Shown in pieces: positions 17,761 to 26,678 of a stretch of DNA of 64,000 nt. The number at the start of each line of letters is the position of its first letter. Positions within the stretch are counted from its first letter, which is position 1. The position numbers and the translations under genes were made by a program. The DNA is from Roseiarcus sp963732155. Lineage in GTDB: Bacteria; Pseudomonadota; Alphaproteobacteria; Rhizobiales; Beijerinckiaceae. Below the pieces are notes generated by a model. That model was given only the letters and a program-made list of their open reading frames with translations, was not told the DNA's origin and made no database searches. Location: the NCBI GenBank assembly GCA_963732155.1, contig CAVSYB010000006.1, positions 558,001 to 622,000 on the forward strand. Direction: 5' to 3'.

Positions 17761-18801
17761 TCAAAGCGATACCACCTGGCCCTCGTGAATCGAACGGTCC
17801 GCCGCGAGCACGATCTTCAGGCTCTTCACCGCATCGTTCATGTGGTCGGTGAGATCGATGTCCTCGTCGATCGCCTTGAGAAGAAAGCGCTGCTCGCGCT
17901 CGCAAAGCGAATCGTGGTCGGGCTCATCCGACGCGTCGATGCGCTCGTCGGGCTTCGACATGTCGGCGTAGTGGCGCAGAATCTGATTGGTCTTGGTGTG
18001 GGCGTTGATGTCGTCGGAACGAACCTTGCCGGCCGTCTCGGCCATGACGATCGAGACCGAGCCTTTGGGTCCGATGACGTCCTTTACGAAGAACGCGGTC
18101 TCGCTCATCATCGGGCCCCAGCCCGCCTCATACCAGCCGACCGAACCGTCGTCGAAGCTGACTTGCAGCATGCCGTAGTTGTTGAGGCGGACTTCATCGG
18201 TGAGCTTGGCGCCGATTGCGTGGACCTTGACGGGCTTGGCCCGCGTCATCTGGCACATCACGTCGACGTAATGGACGCCGCAATCGACGATGGGCGGGAA
18301 ACTGTTCATCAGCCGCTTGTGCCAGTCCCACGTCTGGCCGTTCGATTGCTGGTTGAGGTTCATGCGGAAGACAAGCGGCGCGCCCAGTTCCCGCGCGATC
18401 TCAATGAACTTGATCCAGGAGGGGTGCTGCCGAAGGATATATCCGACGACGAGCTTGCGCTTCGTGCGCTGCGCCGTCTCGACGACCTTCTCGGCGTTCT
18501 CGGCATTGTCGGCGAGCGGTTTTTCGACAAAGACATGAGCGCCGGCCTCCATCGCCTTGATCGCGAAATCGGCGTGGGTGTCGGGCAGCGTGTTGATCGA
18601 GACAACGTCCGGCTTCAGTTCGGCCAGCGCGGTCTCGAAATTCGAAAAGCGCTTGGCCCCTTGCAACGGCGCGGGCAATTCGCGGCTGTCGATGCGCCGC
18701 TCGCAAACGCCGACCACCTCGAAGCCCGGAATGCGCGTATAGGCCAGGGCGTGGCTCATGCCCATATTGCCCAGCCCGATCACCAGAACTCGCTTGACCA
18801 T
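17761..18801 (-). CDS. Gfo/Idh/MocA family oxidoreductase
   Basis: NAD(P)-dependent dehydrogenase, 346 aa. Rossmann motif VIGLGNMGMSHA, family motif FVEKPLADNAENAE, and DCGVHYVDVM in the substrate domain with the likely catalytic histidine. ATG 18801 follows GGGAGGA. Twenty-eight bp downstream of an SDR gene in the RpiR-linked minus-strand operon; the second MocA enzyme of that operon. Confidence 0.88.
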   Translation of the reverse strand: MVKRVLVIGLGNMGMSHALAYTRIPGFEVVGVCERRIDSRELPAPLQGAKRFSNFETALAELKPDVVSINTLPDTHADFAIKAMEAGAHVFVEKPLADNAENAEKVVETAQRTKRKLVVGYILRQHPSWIKFIEIARELGAPLVFRMNLNQQSNGQTWDWHKRLMNSFPPIVDCGVHYVDVMCQMTRAKPVKVHAIGAKLTDEVRLNNYGMLQVSFDDGSVGWYEAGWGPMMSETAFFVKDVIGPKGSVSIVMAETAGKVRSDDINAHTKTNQILRHYADMSKPDERIDASDEPDHDSLCEREQRFLLKAIDEDIDLTDHMNDAVKSLKIVLAADRSIHEGQVVSL

Positions 18802-18829
18802 CCATTCCTCCCACACCTTCGCGCGTCGT

Positions 18830-19633
18830 TCAGAAGTCCTCTAGCGTCAATTCCCGCGCCATGACGATATTGCCGGCCGACAGGCCGCAATCGACCGGCA
18901 GCGCGACGCCCGTGACGGCGGCGGCGGCGTCGGAGGCGAGAAAGGCGACGACGCGGGCGACGTCGATGGGTTCGACGATGCGGCCGAGCGGATACCAACG
19001 CGTGAGCGTCGCCAAAACCTCCGGGTTCTTGGAGGCGCGTCGCTCCCAGAGCGGCGTGCGGACGGTGCCCGGCAGGACGATATTGGCGCGGACGCCAAAA
19101 CGGCCATATTCGAGCGCGAGCGAGCGCGTCATCGAAATCATGCCGGCTTTCGCAGCGCTATAGGCCGGATCTCCAAGAGCCCCGAGCCCGTTCACCGAGC
19201 CGATGCAGATGATCGAGCCGCCGCGCTTGGCGATCATGCCGTCGATCACCGCGCGGGCGCAGTAGTAAGCGCCGTTGAGGTTCCCCTCCACGTCGTTCCG
19301 CCAGCCGGCCGGATCCGTTCGGGCGAAAGTCGGGTGGTTCGAGAATCCCGCGTTGTTGACGAGGACGTCGATCGGACCGAGGCGGCTGACAAGATCGGCG
19401 AACGCCGCCGCCACCGCCCCGGCGTCGCTTATGTCGGCGACGGCCGCATGAGCCTTGATCCCGTCCGACCGCAGTCCTTCGGCGACTTCCGTTGCCGACT
19501 TTGACTTGTCGATGGCTCCGATCGCCGCGCCTTCGGCGCCGAAATGGCGGCACAGAGCCTGACCAATTCCGCCGGCCGCGCCGGTGATGGCGACGGTCTT
19601 GCCCGCGAAAATCTTCATTGGTCCCGTCACCAT
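18830..19633 (-). CDS. SDR family oxidoreductase
   Basis: Classical short-chain dehydrogenase, 267 aa. Cofactor motif TGAAGGIG, NNAG, catalytic Ser in CIGSVNG and YSAAK (Tyr-x-x-x-Lys) are all visible. Its C-terminus carries the SAGNIVMARELTLEDF tail. Start ATG 19633 has CCGGAGA upstream; a second ATG at 19618 is possible. Downstream of the NMT1-type binding protein. The plus-strand SDR at 28997 ends with a similar tail (TAGRTVMIDELTVE), suggesting paralogous enzymes for related substrates in the two divergent operons. Confidence 0.9.
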   Translation of the reverse strand: MVTGPMKIFAGKTVAITGAAGGIGQALCRHFGAEGAAIGAIDKSKSATEVAEGLRSDGIKAHAAVADISDAGAVAAAFADLVSRLGPIDVLVNNAGFSNHPTFARTDPAGWRNDVEGNLNGAYYCARAVIDGMIAKRGGSIICIGSVNGLGALGDPAYSAAKAGMISMTRSLALEYGRFGVRANIVLPGTVRTPLWERRASKNPEVLATLTRWYPLGRIVEPIDVARVVAFLASDAAAAVTGVALPVDCGLSAGNIVMARELTLEDF

Positions 19634-19797
19634 CACGTCTCCGGAACTCGAAACCTGGGGTTCAATGGCGCGAAAGATTCGGCGCGCGCCGCATGCCTCG
19701 CTCGGCGGTGGCGATACGCTCGACTTCACGCTTCGCCCGCCCTGTCGCCGACGCGCAAGAAAGCGGCGGGGTCGGCAAGGTCGGGATGGTCGAACGT

Positions 19798-19836
19798 CGG
19801 ACCCGCATTGGCAACTCGGTCCGCCACGCGGGTCCG
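19798..19836. other. stem-loop downstream of NMT1-type binding-protein gene
   Basis: CGGACCCGC (19798-19806) pairs perfectly with GCGGGTCCG (19828-19836), loop 21 nt. It lies 30 bp past the stop codon of the binding-protein gene, in a 234-bp gap before the SDR gene. It may end or attenuate the transporter transcript. Confidence 0.4.
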
Positions 19837-19867
19837 CTCTCCCTAGCGGTTTGCAGGCGCAGGTCGG

Positions 19868-21007
19868 TCAGAGCGCGGACTGGATCGCCGCGACGTCAAC
19901 CCCCTTATACGCGTCGGAAAGTTTGAAGCCGTCGGCGTCCGCCTTCACCTTGGCGGCGTCAAAACTATTGGCGTCGTCGACCCAATCATTCTTGACGACG
20001 TCCTCGAGCTTGAAGTCGCCGGTGATTTGGCCGATTTGCCGACCCGTATCGAAGAACAGCTTCCAACTCTCCGGGATATGATAACCCCACTTCTTTCGCT
20101 CGTCCCAGCGGCCGGCGAACACGTTGCCCAGTTGCATCATCAATTCGGTGGCGACCGCCGGGGTCATCTGCGAGGCGAGTCCTGGAAACTGCTCCATGAC
20201 GATCTGGGTCGCGGCGCGCGGGTTCTGCCGGCCGAACTCCAGTCCCGCCGCCCAGGCCTGGAAGTATCGGCGATAGACCGGCGCCTTGGCCTTGTCCTCG
20301 AAATCGGCCCTGCGAATGACGAAGCTGTTCGCCGGAAGCTTGGAGAAATTGCGTCCGAGGATGTAGTCGAACTGGAGGCCCTGACCTTTCCATTGGGCGC
20401 GCAGGCCTTCCCAGGTCAAGGCGGTGTCTCCCTTGCCCGACGCCACTGCCGTGCCCCATGTCGGCCAGCCTGCGTCGACATAGGTCACCTTGGTGATATC
20501 GACGCCGGCGGCCTTCAGCATCGGGTCGCAGATCGCCTGCCAGCCCGCACTGCCCAGCACGATGGTCTTGCCTTCGAGATCCTTGACGCTCTTTGGCGCC
20601 TGCCCCTTGCGAAAGGCGAAGTCGAACACGTCGGCGCCGCCCATCTCGAACACCGAGACCAGTGGAATGCCCTGCGCAAGCGCGAGCGAGAACACGCCCG
20701 GCGAGGGGTAGCCGACGTCGGCCTGCTTCTGGTCGACCAGCTTGACGGTCGCGGTCGCGTCCGACGGTCCCGGTTCAAGGGTCGTGGCGATGTCGCCGAA
20801 ATAACCGAATTTCTTGGCGACCCAGTACGGGTAGTCGTCGAGAACTTCGATGGTGCCGCGCGGCGAAACCCAACGGATCGTGTCAGCCGCCAAGGCGCGC
20901 CGAGGCGCGGCCAGGCCGCCGAGCGTGACCGCCGCCGCCCCTGTCGCCGTCAGCGTCAGCAGTCTTCGCCGGCTGATCCTGTCGTGTCCTTCGATTCCAT
21001 TCCACAT
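19868..21007 (-). CDS. NMT1/THI5/TauA-type ABC transporter substrate-binding protein
   Basis: Periplasmic binding protein, 379 aa. The N-terminus has a twin-arginine-like motif, RISRRRLLTLTATG, then a hydrophobic run ending RRALA, so export by Tat is likely. The mature part (DTIRWVSPRGTIEVLDDYPY, KLVDQKQADVGYPSPG) fits the NMT1-like family, which binds sulfonates, thiamine precursors, nitrogen heterocycles or aromatic acids. Start ATG 21007 follows GGGAAGGA. Downstream of cognate permease and ATPase genes. Confidence 0.87.
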   Translation of the reverse strand: MWNGIEGHDRISRRRLLTLTATGAAAVTLGGLAAPRRALAADTIRWVSPRGTIEVLDDYPYWVAKKFGYFGDIATTLEPGPSDATATVKLVDQKQADVGYPSPGVFSLALAQGIPLVSVFEMGGADVFDFAFRKGQAPKSVKDLEGKTIVLGSAGWQAICDPMLKAAGVDITKVTYVDAGWPTWGTAVASGKGDTALTWEGLRAQWKGQGLQFDYILGRNFSKLPANSFVIRRADFEDKAKAPVYRRYFQAWAAGLEFGRQNPRAATQIVMEQFPGLASQMTPAVATELMMQLGNVFAGRWDERKKWGYHIPESWKLFFDTGRQIGQITGDFKLEDVVKNDWVDDANSFDAAKVKADADGFKLSDAYKGVDVAAIQSAL

Positions 21008-21087
21008 TGTTCGATCCTTCCCTGGTGCCAGCGCGCCGACGACGTCGAACCCGGCGCGACTGATGGGTGTTCTCCCATTCCGCGCGA

Positions 21088-21936
21088 CTACGCTTCCCAA
21101 CTGGCCCACTTGCGGCCGACCCAAAAGAAGAAGACGTAGATCGAAATCCCGATGATCGCGAGGATCAGAATGATCGCAAAGAATTGCGGCATTCGGATCA
21201 GCGACGAATAGTAGGTGAGCCGATTGCCCAGCCCTTCGGCGCCGCCGACCATTTCGGCGCCGATCGTCGTCAGCAAGCCGAAGATCGAACCGACCATGAG
21301 GCCGACGATAATCATCGGCATGGCCATCGGAATCCGGATCTTGGTGAAAATCTGGAACGTCGAGGCGCCGAACGACCGGGCGAGCGCGATCTTCGCCAGG
21401 TCGACCCGGCGGAATCCGGTCGCCGAATTGATCATCACCATCGGGCCGGAAGCCAGCGCCACCGCGATGATGCGCGGCTCGCTGCCAAAGCCGAAGCGCA
21501 GGATGAGCAGAGGCACGAGCGCCAGCATCGGCGTCGTCACGAGCAGGAGAATGTACGGCGTGACCACTTTCTCGACGAAAGGGTACTGCGTGATGACGGC
21601 GGCCAGCAGAAAGCCGATCAACCCGCCGATCGCAAAGCCGAAGGCCAGTTCGTAGAGCGTCGTCAGCAGGTGCGGCCAGAGGAACCGCCATTCCGTGAAC
21701 AGCGCCACGACGATCTGGCTCGGTCGGGGCAGAATGTACTGCGGAACATTGAAGGCGATCAGCAGCAGTTCCGAGCCGCCGATGATGACGACCGCCACCA
21801 GGATGATGACCAGGATTTCGAGCTTCGAGCGGTGTTGCCCGAGCGAAAAGGCCACCATGCTTCCAAGGTCGGCGTTGTCGGCGCCGGCCTGTCGCGTTTT
21901 GAATTCCGGAATTTGGCCCCCGAGCGCCTTGTCCAC
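21088..21936 (-). CDS. ABC transporter permease (SsuC/TauC type)
   Basis: Inner-membrane permease, 282 aa, with about six hydrophobic segments; the BPD_transp_1 coupling loop is seen around ARSFGASTFQIFTKIRIPMA. Starts at GTG 21936 behind GGAGCGAGG. Follows the ATPase gene by 32 bp and precedes the binding protein by 80 bp. Confidence 0.9.
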   Translation of the reverse strand: MDKALGGQIPEFKTRQAGADNADLGSMVAFSLGQHRSKLEILVIILVAVVIIGGSELLLIAFNVPQYILPRPSQIVVALFTEWRFLWPHLLTTLYELAFGFAIGGLIGFLLAAVITQYPFVEKVVTPYILLLVTTPMLALVPLLILRFGFGSEPRIIAVALASGPMVMINSATGFRRVDLAKIALARSFGASTFQIFTKIRIPMAMPMIIVGLMVGSIFGLLTTIGAEMVGGAEGLGNRLTYYSSLIRMPQFFAIILILAIIGISIYVFFFWVGRKWASWEA

Positions 21937-21968
21937 AACCCTCGCTCCGAAATCTATTGTTCGTGTTG

Positions 21969-22859
21969 CTAGGTGATCGCGACCCCCGCAGCCGGGCCGC
22001 GTCCGTGATCGATCCTGGCTTTGATCGTCAGAACTCTCTCAATGAAGTCGGCGCGCGTCTGAATTTCGACCGGCCGCGGGCGCGGAATGTCGATATCGTA
22101 GATCGAGGCCACCCGCCCGGGGCGCGCCGACATGACGACCACGCGGTCGGCCAGAAAGATTGCTTCGGATATCGAATGGGTCACGAAGACGATCGTCTTG
22201 CCGGTCTCCATCCAGATCTCCTGGATGAGCAAATTCATTTCGTCGCGCGTGAAAGCGTCGAGCGCGCCGAAAGGCTCGTCCATCAGCAGCACGGACGGAT
22301 CGACCGCGAGGCTCCGCACGATCGAAGCGCGCTGCTGCATGCCGCCGGAAAGCTCGCGCGGATACTTGGTCTCGAAGCCCTTCAGATTGACCCGCGCAAG
22401 GAGTTTGTCGATGCGCTCGCGGTCCGGCCGCTGGCGCTTGATTTCGAACGGCAGCGCGACGTTTTCGGCGAGATTGCGCCAGGGCAGCAAATTGGCGTCC
22501 TGGAAGATCATCGCGATTTCGGGATGCGGCTTCACGATGCGATCCTTGCCGAGCCGGATCTCGCCGGAACTCAGATCATGAAGACCGGCCATCGACCATA
22601 GGAGCGTCGATTTTCCGCAGCCCGATGGACCGAGAACGCAGAGAAACTCGCCCTCGCGCACATCAATCGAGACGGCGTCGAGCGCGTGCACCGCCCCCGA
22701 TCGCGTTTGATAGAATTTGGTCGCATCCCTCACGACCATCTTGGGACGCGCGGAAACCGCGGGACGAAGCTCGCTCACCGAGGCGCTCTGGCCCATGTTC
22801 CCAATCCTGACCGGCGACATTTCCACTATTTCAGAGGGTGTTTCGGGAGCTTCCCGCAT
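21969..22859 (-). CDS. ABC transporter ATP-binding protein (SsuB/TauB type)
   Basis: ATPase partner of the NMT1-type transporter, 296 aa. Walker A GPSGCGKST, signature LSGGMQQRASI, Walker B LLMDEPFGALD and switch His in VTHSISEAI. The first ~40 residues are polar and not part of the domain, so the real start could be a downstream ATG (22820 or 22796); no start has a strong Shine-Dalgarno. First gene of the minus-strand operon facing RpiR. Confidence 0.9.
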   Translation of the reverse strand: MREAPETPSEIVEMSPVRIGNMGQSASVSELRPAVSARPKMVVRDATKFYQTRSGAVHALDAVSIDVREGEFLCVLGPSGCGKSTLLWSMAGLHDLSSGEIRLGKDRIVKPHPEIAMIFQDANLLPWRNLAENVALPFEIKRQRPDRERIDKLLARVNLKGFETKYPRELSGGMQQRASIVRSLAVDPSVLLMDEPFGALDAFTRDEMNLLIQEIWMETGKTIVFVTHSISEAIFLADRVVVMSARPGRVASIYDIDIPRPRPVEIQTRADFIERVLTIKARIDHGRGPAAGVAIT

Positions 22860-23213
22860 GAGCCCGCATCTTGACCCCGACGGCTCTTTTTTGAAATGAT
22901 GTTACATATGCAAACAGGACGCAACAGAAATCTTCGCCGGCGGGAATTTTGCGAGCCGAAGCGTAACAGTCAGTATTATAAGAGAAATTGGCCTTGACGC
23001 CGTCAATTCTCGCTCGACCGCCGCCTTCGCGACTGCGAGGAATTGCCAACTTGCCGGTTGGCGTGATCGCGGCAAGGATGTAATCGAATCTCTTCCGGGA
23101 ACGCTTCCGGGGTTCAAACTGGATCGCGGCGGGGCCGGACCTCGGCTCGATTGCGCAGTGCGCCATGATACGGCGATCGCGTCTGAAAAGAGCCGCCATC
23201 GGAGTGACCAGTC
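22860..23213. promoter_or_regulatory. divergent control region between transporter operon and RpiR
   Basis: 354 bp without a gene. It contains a perfect palindrome TTGACGCCGTCAA (22994-23006) whose arms are both TTGACG -35-like boxes. On the minus strand a consensus TATAAT lies at 22980-22975, 20 bp from the TTGACG, a long spacer. TGTTAC (22900-22905) and GTAACA (22963-22968) form a distant inverted pair about six helical turns apart. These are candidate RpiR sites controlling both operons. Confidence 0.5.
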
Positions 23214-24194
23214 TTGATTGAGCGCGCTAACAAAGAGGCCCGCGACCGCGGGGAGATCCAGGCCTCGGGGAATGGGGCGGCCCCGTCCGCGCAAATCGAC
23301 ATTGTCTCTCGCATCCAGCGAGTCGAGGCGGACCTCGCGCCGGCGGAGCGGCGCGTCGCCGAGGCGGTCATGCAGGACTTCAACGGCGCCACCCGGATTA
23401 CGATCGCGGAACTGGCGCGCAAGGCCGGGGTGAGCCAACCGACGATTACGCGATTTTGCCGGTCGGTCGGATGCGCCTCGTTCAACGAATTCAAGATGCA
23501 GCTCGCGACGACACTGGCCGTCGCGGCAGTCTATCTGCGGTCCGATCGGGTTTTCTACGATAGCGTCGGCCAATTGGCCCAATCGCTGATGATGCGCGCC
23601 GCGAGCGCGGTTCGCGAAGCGCTGGACCAGCTCGACACCTCGGCCGTCGAAGCGGCGATCGAGGTGTTCGCGAACAGTCGAAGGGTCGATATCTACGGCC
23701 AGGGCGGCGGCTCGGCTGCGATGGTGGAAGACGCGAAGCTGCGATTGTTTCGACTGGGAATTCCGACCTGCTCCTTCGTTGACGGCCATCAGCAACGGAT
23801 GTCCGCGTCGACGCTTGGACGAAACGATGCGGTCTTCGCAATCTCCAACAGCGGGCGCTCAAAGGCGGTCTATGAGGCCGTCTCCATAGCCCGCTCGTTC
23901 GGCGCCCGCACCGTGGCCCTGACCCGGCCTGGCACCCCGCTCGCGAAGGCCGCGGAAATCGTGATTCCGATCGTCATCGCCGAAGGGGAGGACGTTCTGG
24001 CGCCGACGCCCTCGCGATACGCCCATCTGGCGGTCATCGACATTCTGGCGACCGGTCTGGCCCAACGCCTCGGCGCGAACGCCCGGGAGGCGTTGCGGCG
24101 CGTGCGCTACACGCTCGCCACGATCGGAATTGCGATTCCGGCTCCATCAACCGACCCGACGCCCCTCATGCGGGGCCTCAAGCCGCAGGAATGA
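23214..24194 (+). CDS. RpiR/MurR family transcriptional regulator
   Basis: 326 aa. An N-terminal HTH_6 domain (TIAELARKAGVSQPTITRF) is followed by a SIS sugar-phosphate-binding domain (VDIYGQGGGSAAMVEDA, FAISNSGRSKAVYEA). RpiR proteins sense phosphosugars or related ligands. The start is a TTG with GGAGTGA upstream. Four bp before the monooxygenase gene, so co-transcribed with it, and divergent from the NMT1-type transporter operon. Confidence 0.92.
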   Translation: MIERANKEARDRGEIQASGNGAAPSAQIDIVSRIQRVEADLAPAERRVAEAVMQDFNGATRITIAELARKAGVSQPTITRFCRSVGCASFNEFKMQLATTLAVAAVYLRSDRVFYDSVGQLAQSLMMRAASAVREALDQLDTSAVEAAIEVFANSRRVDIYGQGGGSAAMVEDAKLRLFRLGIPTCSFVDGHQQRMSASTLGRNDAVFAISNSGRSKAVYEAVSIARSFGARTVALTRPGTPLAKAAEIVIPIVIAEGEDVLAPTPSRYAHLAVIDILATGLAQRLGANAREALRRVRYTLATIGIAIPAPSTDPTPLMRGLKPQE

Positions 24195-24198
24195 ACCG

Positions 24199-26016
24199 AT
24201 GCATGGCGGTCAAACGACGCGACAGGACGACGGGCGAATGGTTGCGCCAGAGGCGACGCAGGCCGCGCGCGACTGGATGAAAGGATTCAGCGACGCGCTC
24301 GAAAACGGCGGCCCCGACGCCGCAACAGGCTTCTTCGGCGATGAATGCTACTGGCGCGACATTCTGGCCTTCACCTGGAATATCAAGACGCTGGAGGGCC
24401 GGGGCAGCATCGCGGCGATGCTCTCCGAAACGCTCGCCGACGTGCGCCCCGGCGCGTGGCGCATCGACGGCGAGGCGAAAGTCGTCGAAGGCGTCACGGA
24501 AGCGTGGTTCACGTTCGAGACTGGCGTTTCGCGCGGCCGAGGTCACCTGCGCCTACGCGACGGTCGCTGCTGGACGCTGCTGACGACCATGGAGGAGCTC
24601 AAAGGCTTCGAGGAGCGGCGGGGCGAGGCGCGAATCCTCGGCGCCGGCCATGGCGTCAGCCGCAACGGCAGAACCTGGCTCGAAGAGCGTTCCGCAGAAT
24701 CGGCCGAGCTCGGCGTGACGCGCCAGCCGTATTGCGTGATCGTCGGCGGCGGACAAGGCGGCATCGCGCTCGGCGCTCGTCTGAAGCGCCTCGGCGTCCC
24801 GACAATCATCCTGGAGAAGAACGCCCGGCCCGGCGATTCCTGGCGCAAGAGATACAAGTCGCTCGTTCTGCATGATCCCGTTTGGTACGACCACCTGCCC
24901 TATCTTCCTTTTCCGGACGACTGGCCCGTCTTCACGCCCAAAGACAAGCTTGCCGATTGGCTCGAGTGCTATGTGACGATCATGGAGCTGAACTACTGGG
25001 GCTCCTGCGAGTGTCGGAGCGCGCAATATGATGAAGCCGCGGGCGAATGGAAGATTGTCGTCGAGCGGAACGGCCGGGAGGCGGTTCTGCGCCCCCGGCA
25101 GTTGGTGCTGGCGACTGGCGCCTACGGCTTTCCGATTCGCCTCGACCTGACGGGCGCCGGGCGCTTCGCCGGCGAAATCATCCATTCGAGCGACTATCAG
25201 ACTGGCGAAGCCTACATGGGGAAAAACGCAATCGTCATCGGCGCCAACACATCGGCCCACGACGTCTGCGCCGACCTTTGGCGCCACGGCGCGCATGCAA
25301 CCATGATCCAGCGCTCGCCGACCACCGTCGTCAGGTGGCGGACGCTGATGGACCTCGGCTTTGCCAGTCTCTACTCGGAAAAGGCGCTGCAAGAGGGCGT
25401 CACTACAGAAATCGCCGATCTTCTCTTTGCTTCGGTGCCCTTTGCGGTAATGCCGCGGCGGCAGATCGAAATCTATGCGGAGATCGTCCGTCGCGATGCG
25501 GACTTTTACGCGGCGTTGAGCAAGACCGGCTTCCTGCTCGACTTCGGCGAGGACGGATCGGGCCTCATGATGAAGGCGCTGCGGCGGGCGGCGGGCTATT
25601 ATATCGACGTCGGCGCGTCGGACCTGATCATCAACGGGGAGATCGGCGTGCGAAGCGGCGTCGAGGTCGCCGAACTGCGCGATCGTTCTGTCGTGCTGAC
25701 GGACGACTCCGAGCTTCCCGCCGATCTTGTCGTCCAGGCGACGGGCTATGTCTCGCTGAACGTCACCGCCGCCAAATTGATCTCCCCCGAAGTCGGCGAA
25801 GAGATCGGCGCCTGCTGGGGGCTCGGCTCGGGCACCAAGGGCGATCCCGGCCCGTGGGAGGGCGAACTGCGCAACATGTGGAAGCCGACCCGGCAAAAAG
25901 GCCTTTGGCTCCACGGCGGCAACCTGCATCTCTCGCGCCATTATTCAAAATACGTGGCGCTGCAGATCAAGGCGCGACAGGTCGGCGTTCCTACGCCGGT
26001 CTTTGGCGCGCCCTAG
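24199..26016 (+). CDS. NTF2/SnoaL-fused flavin-containing monooxygenase
   Basis: 605 aa. Residues ~15-140 resemble an NTF2/SnoaL domain (DWMKGFSDALENGG, FFGDECYWRDILAF), then an FMO-type oxygenase: FAD-binding VIVGGGQGGIALG near residue 182, a second dinucleotide motif VIGANTSAHDV near 347, and LVVQATGY near the C-terminus. This N-terminal fusion is known in a large family of putative FAD/NAD(P) oxygenases. Such enzymes hydroxylate amines or sulfides, or insert oxygen into ketones. Start ATG 24199 has AGGAATGA upstream. Confidence 0.88.
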   Translation: MHGGQTTRQDDGRMVAPEATQAARDWMKGFSDALENGGPDAATGFFGDECYWRDILAFTWNIKTLEGRGSIAAMLSETLADVRPGAWRIDGEAKVVEGVTEAWFTFETGVSRGRGHLRLRDGRCWTLLTTMEELKGFEERRGEARILGAGHGVSRNGRTWLEERSAESAELGVTRQPYCVIVGGGQGGIALGARLKRLGVPTIILEKNARPGDSWRKRYKSLVLHDPVWYDHLPYLPFPDDWPVFTPKDKLADWLECYVTIMELNYWGSCECRSAQYDEAAGEWKIVVERNGREAVLRPRQLVLATGAYGFPIRLDLTGAGRFAGEIIHSSDYQTGEAYMGKNAIVIGANTSAHDVCADLWRHGAHATMIQRSPTTVVRWRTLMDLGFASLYSEKALQEGVTTEIADLLFASVPFAVMPRRQIEIYAEIVRRDADFYAALSKTGFLLDFGEDGSGLMMKALRRAAGYYIDVGASDLIINGEIGVRSGVEVAELRDRSVVLTDDSELPADLVVQATGYVSLNVTAAKLISPEVGEEIGACWGLGSGTKGDPGPWEGELRNMWKPTRQKGLWLHGGNLHLSRHYSKYVALQIKARQVGVPTPVFGAP

Positions 26017-26029
26017 GGAGGAGACCGGC

Positions 26030-26086
26030 GTGACGACGGCGCGTGAAGCAATCGAGGCGCGCCGCCGCAGCGGGGGAGGATGTTGA
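26030..26086 (+). other. 18-codon ORF with strong SD, possible gene remnant
   Basis: GTG at 26030 follows GGGAGGAG; 18 codons (begins MTTAREAIEARRR) end in a TGA that overlaps the ATG of the amidase fragment as TGATG. It could be a leader peptide or the 5' stub of a lost gene; both downstream stubs suggest serial deletion here. Confidence 0.25.
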
Positions 26087-26262
26087 TGGCCAGCCAATCG
26101 ATCGCCATGACAGCGGTGGAAACCGCCGCTCTGATCCGGCGAAGAGCGGTTTCGCCTGTCGAGGTCATGGAGCTCGCGATCGCCCGGATCGAAGCCCGCA
26201 ATCCGAGCCTGAACGCCTTCGTCTACACGACTTTCGACGAGGCTCGCGCGCGGGCGCGATGA
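26086..26262 (+). pseudogene. amidase N-terminal fragment
   Basis: 58 codons from ATG 26086 (GGAGG 6 bp upstream) to TGA 26260-26262. The sequence (TAVETAALIRRRAVSPVEVM, RIEARNPSLNAFVYTTFDEA) matches the N-terminal helix region of amidase-signature enzymes, normally ~450-480 aa. The Ser-Ser-Lys catalytic region is absent and no remainder follows, so this is a truncated gene. Its stop overlaps an ATG (ATGA at 26259) in the frame of the Rid gene. Confidence 0.72.
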
Positions 26263-26279
26263 AACGAGAGGACAAGGGA

Positions 26280-26678
26280 ATGGCGAAGAGAGTCGAAGGC
26301 GCGGGCGATCAGTCCCGCGGGCAGGGCAATGTCGTGCTGCCGTTTTCGCCTGCGGTCCGCACCGGCGATTTTGTGTTTGTCTCAGGCCAGGTGGCGTTCG
26401 ACGCCGACATGCGGATCGTTTCGGGCGGCATCGAAGCGGAGACCCGCCAGGCCCTGAGCAACGTCGCTCACATCCTGTCGCTCAATGGATGCACCCTGGC
26501 GGACGTCGTCAAATGCACGGTGTGGCTTGACGACGCTCGCGATTTCCACGCCTTCAACAGGGTCTACGCGGAGCATTTTCCAGGCAGAAAGCCCGCCCGC
26601 TCGACGGTGGAGAGCCGGCTCATGATCGACGCCAAGATCGAGATCGAGGCGATCGCCTACAGGCCGGTCGCGTCATGA
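26280..26678 (+). CDS. Rid (YjgF/YER057c/UK114) family imine/enamine deaminase
   Basis: 132 aa, standard Rid length. Family landmarks: SGQVAFDAD, ETRQALSNVAHIL, and RSTVES whose arginine (about residue 107) is the conserved catalytic Arg of RidA; so an active deaminase is expected. Rid enzymes hydrolyse imines from oxidised or dehydrated amino compounds. Start ATG 26280 has GAGAGGA; an earlier in-frame ATG at 26259 overlaps the amidase stub stop. Its stop overlaps the next ATG. Confidence 0.88.
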   Translation: MAKRVEGAGDQSRGQGNVVLPFSPAVRTGDFVFVSGQVAFDADMRIVSGGIEAETRQALSNVAHILSLNGCTLADVVKCTVWLDDARDFHAFNRVYAEHFPGRKPARSTVESRLMIDAKIEIEAIAYRPVAS

